Shown here: positions 58,605 through 64,000 of the stretch, piece after piece
How positions within the stretch are numbered: position 1 is the stretch's first letter
Layout of the letters: every line of letters starts with the position of its first letter
Source of the DNA: Liolophura sinensis
Lineage: Eukaryota; Mollusca; Polyplacophora; Chitonida; Chitonidae
Assembly: GCF_032854445.1 (NCBI RefSeq)
Contig: NC_088295.1
Span: 83,188,644 to 83,252,643, forward strand
Length of the DNA stretch: 64,000 nt
Direction: 5' to 3'
Position numbers and translations under genes: made by a program
The notes under the pieces: model-generated
Databases searched by the model: none
Seen by the model: the letters and a program-made list of their open reading frames with translations, nothing else
Told to the model about the DNA's origin: nothing

Positions 58605-59010
58605 GTACGGTCTTTAAAGCAGAAGCCCTTAACTCAAAATGAATATTATTTGTTTCAGAAAGCGGACAGAGCGAAATGATATTGATATTGATGCCACTAA
58701 TGTCTCTGATGACGATCGCTTCCAGTGAACTGCTATACAAAATTTGATTAGCTGATAAGTAAAATAGAAAACAAACATGGTTAAAAGTCATTTAAATTGA
58801 ATCCCTGAGAGACCAGTTTCAATTTTCACTTTACTTACACCACTCGCATTTGTTGTAATTTGACGCCATGGGGTATATTTTGTGGAAGCACGTAAGTTAA
58901 GGTGAAAAAATGAAATGATTTTATTCCCCTTATTATATTTGTATAAAATATATAAGGGTTAAAATGGTAATAGTGTTTCTCATTTTGTTGGTTGTTCAAC
59001 ACGGTTGTAG

Positions 59011-59127
59011 ATATAGACGAATGTGCGGACAAAGAAGCCTGTGGGACTGGGACGTGTAACAATACGTACGGATCGTACGCGTGTGAGTGTGAGGACGGTG
59101 GCGTGATTCAAGGTACACCATGTAAAG
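59011..59127 (+). CDS. Calcium-binding EGF exon 3, unit C
   Basis: A 117-base phase 1-1 exon: DIDECADKEACGTGTCNNTY, GSYACECEDGGVIQGTPCK. Canonical calcium-binding EGF domain. It differs from A by K/E between the fourth and fifth cysteine and by one silent change. Confidence 0.9.
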
Positions 59128-60487
59128 GTAAGAACTTTATCTTCGCAGGTGCCTTAGAAATCAAGCTGTGCAAACATTCTGGAAATATTTAAGTCGTAAA
59201 ATAGGCCATCAATTTTGCACATCTTATCACAGTGTAAAACTGATCGGACATATGTGTGTCAGTCACCAAACAGAAAGAGTAAATGTCTGATATCGGCAAG
59301 ATTTTACACAACAATGAAACTAAAATGCAGACATTCTTCACATGTTGTCAATACTTAAGTTCCCAAACTATATGCTCATTGTCATACATAAGAAACATTT
59401 CCCATGCGTAATTTAGCTAGTCCCATTAAAGTTTAATTTGACCTTTTCTCGCCTGTCTACCAGATACCAGTTTACGTTTAGTGTCATTTTTCAAAAGCAA
59501 TTTCATAGTAAGAAAATAAATTCGAATCAAGGCTCGCAGAGAAGCACGCGTAACTAAAGAATACAGTCGTTTTCTCAACAAATCAAACAAATGCCTCAAC
59601 TATGATGGTAAACTGGTTCCAGCATGAGTAGAGCGGTGTAGGAGTCATAAAAGAAAAATCCTCCATAAATGAAACCTTGCATGTTCAAGCCAACCTTATA
59701 TGAATATTTTGCACTTAAGATACCAAGGAGAAAACATGTTTCATTTAAATTAGATTCTAACGGTGCAACCTACCTTGAATGAAAAGTACCTACCATACCT
59801 AAAATTTAAGGACTTGATCAGCAGCAGTTGTTAATACACTGTGTATATGGCTGGTCACATTTAAGGTATCATGGGCGTTTTACATTGCATAGAAACAGTA
59901 CTGCAAATATTTCATTGATAAAGATTGTGAATTTACGATTACATCAGTCAAATTTCCTGATCTTTATTTTTGTTTTGTGTGTGTGTGTTTGTGTTTTAAC
60001 GGAAAAAGAACAAGCATGAAAAAGCATGGTATATGCGCATTTGCGTCCAACTTTCTTAGTCTTACCTATGTAGCACTCGTTTTTGTTTTTCATATGGTAT
60101 CAAAGACAAGACGTTCTGGACAATAAGTAAGTACATCAACGTACAATTAATTACAGACTAATGCATTCATGCGCTAAATGTTAAAATTAAGTCGCATATA
60201 TTGTAACCATTCTTTATACTTCTTAGTTGGATTTAATTATAAATGATTGATTACCAAAACACGTGGAGAAAATAGTTTTAGGCAGGTCTGGAAAATACCT
60301 TTTAATAAATGCCAGAGAGTATAGCAGAGACATTGCTTCAGCGTCATAGTAGGGCAGTCAAAGTTAAGCTTGGTTTTGATTTGAGAAAAACATGTGGCCG
60401 GGATGTGGCCAGTCATGTTCGAAGAATGCATTCAAGTGAAAAACCAAACTATAATACCGATAAAAATGTGCATATTTTCCATTGTAG

Positions 60488-60651
60488 TTGTTGCCGTGAC
60501 TATGGGTGTCGTGGGGCTGCTGGTGTTGTTGTTAGTTCTCGGTGGGCTGATTCGCGCAAGTAGAAGGTGGGAAACGTTGATATCGCGCTGCAAAAATTCG
60601 CTAAAAATGAGCAGAATACAGAACATTACTACAGATAGAATCACTTATTGA
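60488..60651 (+). CDS. Candidate transmembrane exon, unit C
   Basis: Phase-1 frame after a CATTGTAG acceptor: VVAVTMGVVGLLVLLLVLGG LIR, then ASRRWETLISRCKNSLKMSR. In B a TAG follows MSRI; here a T-to-C change (CAG) extends the frame by nine codons to a TGA. Of five base differences from B inside the helix and its start, two are silent and three change residues (S/G; E/G by two bases), and the helix is more hydrophobic in C. Exon end uncertain as in unit B. Confidence 0.55.
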
Positions 60652-60819
60652 TGCATTTAACATAGTGATGTGAAGCGTCGACGAGCAAGAGCGACGCATA
60701 AAACAAATACATTTTAGCGACTTTCACTATCACTTATCCTAACATCGTTACGCTCGTTTTCCTCATTTTTGAATTCTCTTTGTTTTACACTTTTTAAAAG
60801 AACTTCTTCTTTTTTTTAG

Positions 60820-60938
60820 AAAACCTCGAGCTGTTCAACCACTCTGCACTCTTTCTTCTCTGCAACACGTGGTCCGTACCTCAGAACCTGAAAATGGAGA
60901 CGGAAGACTTCCAGATACTGGAATATGTTATATGCTGA
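60820..60938 (+). CDS. Candidate last coding exon (cytoplasmic tail), unit C
   Basis: T-rich acceptor ending in TTTAG, phase 1, 39 codons to TGA, ending QILEYVIC as in unit B. Differs from B by F to S in NTWFVP and two silent changes. Function unknown. Confidence 0.4.
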
Positions 60939-62493
60939 AAGAGAAATACACAATTCCATCACATAATAATTCAGTCGACGGAGAGGAAAGGGAATGTTTC
61001 TATTCGTTGTCTAAATATTGAAACTCCAGGAGCGCGTGTACAGACCTATCGTCTCAGTTATATTCAGAATCGATCCAGCTAAATGTTTACGTGACACAAA
61101 CTTTTTAGGCTCACTTCGAGGTTATATGTTTATATAAACGATGATAAATACCATGATAATTAATTACACTGACTTTCACACTTTGGTTTCATAATTTTGT
61201 ACATCTAATCAGCCTCATCACATGATGTCCAGCGTTTACAGCCTGATGGTAAAAGTCACCTGGATTGTTTTTAAACATTGAAAAGTTCAGTTTTATTTCG
61301 TCACTCTACCAGACCCTGTCGTGAACAACAAGCCACCTTAAACATGAATAATGACGTATCTCTCTCTCGCTCCACAGAAACCACTGTGCTATTATCGTAT
61401 GCTAGCAGTTTTTTTTAGATCGCATGTATCTGAAGTTTGTGAGAAGGAAGTTAGACAGCCGAGCGCCTTAAAGTTTATGAGCTATTTGCTAAACGTAAAA
61501 CGTACTATCTCAAGACATTTGTGAGAGTTCATTTTCTCCACTGGTCTCCGATGCTCCGATACGTATATAATGACTTACTAATCAAATAGCGACCTTCTTG
61601 ATGATGAATTCAAATTTGTGCTCAATACTACTTCATCGACGGAGACGGCCAAGGATGAGAGATTTTTAAATCTATGAAAAGTTAAACTTCTTGGTGCATT
61701 CAGTCTTTTCTGTGTCACGAGCACGCATTATAATCTCAGAGCTAAATTTACACCGGAAGTTCCACCAGTAAAAACAAACACTTTTCTTGATAATTTGTTA
61801 TGATTTATTGTTCTAGTCAAGTCTGTGAGTAAATTAGGAATACTAAAAAAGTTAAAAGAAATTGTAATTTTTGACTGATTCGGAATAATATGTAAACAAA
61901 ATCAACTTGTAGGATATAAAACCGTACAAACGATGTTCTTGCATTTGTTTCCGATTAATATACACGGTATATAACATACCTCATTTGTCTGTCTATTTAT
62001 CTTTTTATATTCTCTATTAATTTATTATCGATAACCCTCTTAATATGTATGTATGAATGTATGCTTGGGGTTTTACGACGGACTGTTTCAAAATCGTCAT
62101 ATGACGACGAGGAGTACTGCCTATAGATGATGGGATAGCGCTCGCCACGAATGACATTAACATGAGTCGACAATTCAGCTTAGTTTTCAAGGAAGAAGGA
62201 AGGTGCATAAAGTGACATACTACCTCTAATCTAACAATGATATGCAGTAATTTAGTATAATTGTGGTGGATTTCAAGTAATTGAGGGATTTGATTATGCC
62301 TGTTTGATTTCACGTTCTCGTTTATGATTAGTTGGAAGTTTCATGTGAGTCAGGGCAGGGGAAGGGAGGGATTTGTAAGGAAGCCGATAGAGATCACATC
62401 CCTGTTTTGCTGCCTCGTTACCTAGTTTCGCTCCCTCACTGTATTAGAAATGTCTAAGAAGCGAGATGTCCTCTATCGACTTCCATATAGATT
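60939..62493. other. Unit C, 3' flank of the EGF gene
   Basis: Matches A and B apart from the deletion near 61,546. No gene recognised. Confidence 0.35.
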
Positions 62494-62714
62494 GCTCTAT
62501 TTATTTCATTGCGATAGAATATTCAACGGCGGCCAGCATTATGGTGGGAAGAAACCGGACGGAACCCGGAGGAAACCCACGACCATCGGCAGGTTGCTGG
62601 AAGACCTTCCCACATGCAGTCGGAGAGGAGCCAGCATGAGCTGCACTTGAACTGCATTGGCGAGAGGTCATTTCGCCGTGCTGTCATCCTAACGACCTCG
62701 GACACGGAGGCCCA
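62494..62714 (-). mobile_element. MetaSINE-like SINE, unit C
   Basis: Counterpart of 42,180-42,419 with two small deletions. Confidence 0.85.
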
Positions 62715-63104
62715 CGATTTGTTTTAAAATAAGCGAAAATGCATACACATCGACAGTTGATAATTATCACCCGTTTAATTCGTCACGTGTATAAACTTAA
62801 ATTATATCAATTGCAGTAAGCTTCCTGCTTTCGGTGTGCTAATGCAAATGATAATTGTTTAAAAGTTACCGTCATTTTAAGGTTCTGTAGAACACGTGAT
62901 GACCATGACATTGAATGTAATATAACATTTGCGCATGGAGATACGTATAAAGAAACATGACTATGAAACAGCCTGAAATTAAAATGCGCTTGAAAGTATT
63001 TTGGTGTGTAACGTGTGAGTTTATTTTGCCGTATGACGTCATTCACTTTAGTTTTATGTATGTACATAAGCCTGGGGGGTTACGTCATACTTAACGATTT
63101 TTCA

Positions 63105-63400
63105 GTCATATGGCGACGAGGAGTCACTTGGTATGTGTACGTATTCTGTGTCTTCTTCTGGCAGGGCGAGTTCATGCCGCCAACGTGCTGCCGCTACTGA
63201 AGTATCATGTCGAAGACACCAGACATGACACCCCGCCCAGTCGCCGGGCCAATCAGTCATATTTCCTTGCTGTAACCTCTCAGTGCTGAGCGCCAAGCCA
63301 GGCAGCAAGAAATACCATTTTTAAAGCCTTTTGTATGTGACCCGACCCGGGTTTGATCCCGAGTCTCCCGACATCTTAACCATTAGGCCACCGAAGCAGT
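63105..63400 (-). mobile_element. tRNA-derived SINE (second family), unit C
   Basis: Counterpart of 42,810-43,110, A and B boxes intact; MetaSINE tail follows at 63,429-63,472 on the plus strand. Confidence 0.7.
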
Positions 63401-63821
63401 TCCCATATACCACCTACATATGCCATATATTCTTGAGTACAGTGTACACCAACCAAATAAATAAATAAATATATGTACATGCACAGTGTCTGACGGAATG
63501 CATACCTCTGGGATAAAATCTATGTTCAAACCGACTTGACATTACATTTTTTTCATATTACATAAAGCTATGTAAACTAAATAGCTAAAGTAATGCTACC
63601 TTTATGCAAGATATATCAAAAAGTGATTGATGATAACAAGTTTCTCCATACACGGTTAATGTATATGTACAGCAGGTATGCTGATTGAGCCATATTATGG
63701 ATTCCACCAACCATAAACCTCTCCAAATAATGCAGAGACTGGCATAAAACCGGGACCAAATAATGAAAAAAATAATGCCATCGCACTGATGAACTGGATT
63801 ATGACGATGACCTTTCCTCAT

Positions 63822-64000
63822 ACTAGACTCTACGAAAAGTATGCTTATCGATTTCATATCCCTCACTCTCTCTGTGTATGATAAATGTCAGCTATCATAG
63901 CACCGAAACGATGGTTTACATATATATGACAACTTATTTATTTTATTGTTTTACGCCGCACTCAGGAATATTTCACATATACAAGGGCGTCCAGCATTGT
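63822..64000 (+). repeat. Start of a fourth tandem unit, cut by the window edge
   Basis: ACTAGACTCTACGAAAAG followed by 160 bases matching 32,521-32,680, including the SINE fragment from about 63,933. The array therefore continues to the right. Confidence 0.9.

Larger units (their letters stand above)
54305..63821 (+). repeat. Tandem unit C (9.52 kb)
   Basis: Third unit. It is shorter because of a smaller minisatellite, a deletion of about 230 bases near 60,675 (removing the 24-bp array) and one of about 110 bases near 61,546 (removing a T-rich SINE-tail-like stretch). It keeps the 21 bases that B has lost at 56,830-56,851. All five exons are open. Confidence 0.95.

Overview
This is eukaryotic, animal DNA. 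The supportable coding sequence is split into short exons with GT/AG borders. There are no operons or ribosome binding sites, the sequence is AT-rich, and most of it is repeats. Short interspersed elements (SINEs) with a tRNA-like head, a conserved core and an (AATA)n tail resemble the MetaSINE superfamily known from molluscs and other invertebrates. I infer a lophotrochozoan, most likely a mollusc; the species cannot be read from the window.

Bases 1-32,500 are almost gene-free. One clear coding exon lies at the extreme left edge on the minus strand: two NHL beta-propeller repeats, as in TRIM-NHL proteins. After it come about a dozen minisatellites with unrelated units (17, 22, 25, 27, 31, 33, 37, 43, 47, 56 and 63 bp), MetaSINE copies in both orientations, two 19-base poly-C tracts and a strong hairpin near 1,570. 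Long open frames at 10.1-10.8, 17.7-18.9, 22.3-23.1 and 30.8-31.1 kb come from repeat units that lack stop codons and are not convincing proteins.

Bases 32,503-64,000 are a head-to-tail array. Three complete units (A 32,503-43,530; B 43,531-54,304; C 54,305-63,821) are followed by the first 179 bases of a fourth. Each unit holds, in order: a truncated SINE, a 25-bp minisatellite (about 90, 85 and 50 copies), three EGF-like exons with phase-1 borders (the last two of the calcium-binding type), a candidate transmembrane exon, a candidate last exon with a stop, and a cluster of SINEs. I read this as a tandem family of EGF-repeat single-pass membrane proteins. Start exons, signal peptides and promoters were not found.

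Units B and C keep open frames in the exons described. Unit A carries one-base insertions in EGF2, the transmembrane exon and the last exon, so it is a decayed copy or a stretch with consensus errors. All 13 base differences I count between A and B in the three EGF exons change an amino acid. The duplicated EGF family with its co-duplicated, length-variable minisatellite is the most interesting content of the window.
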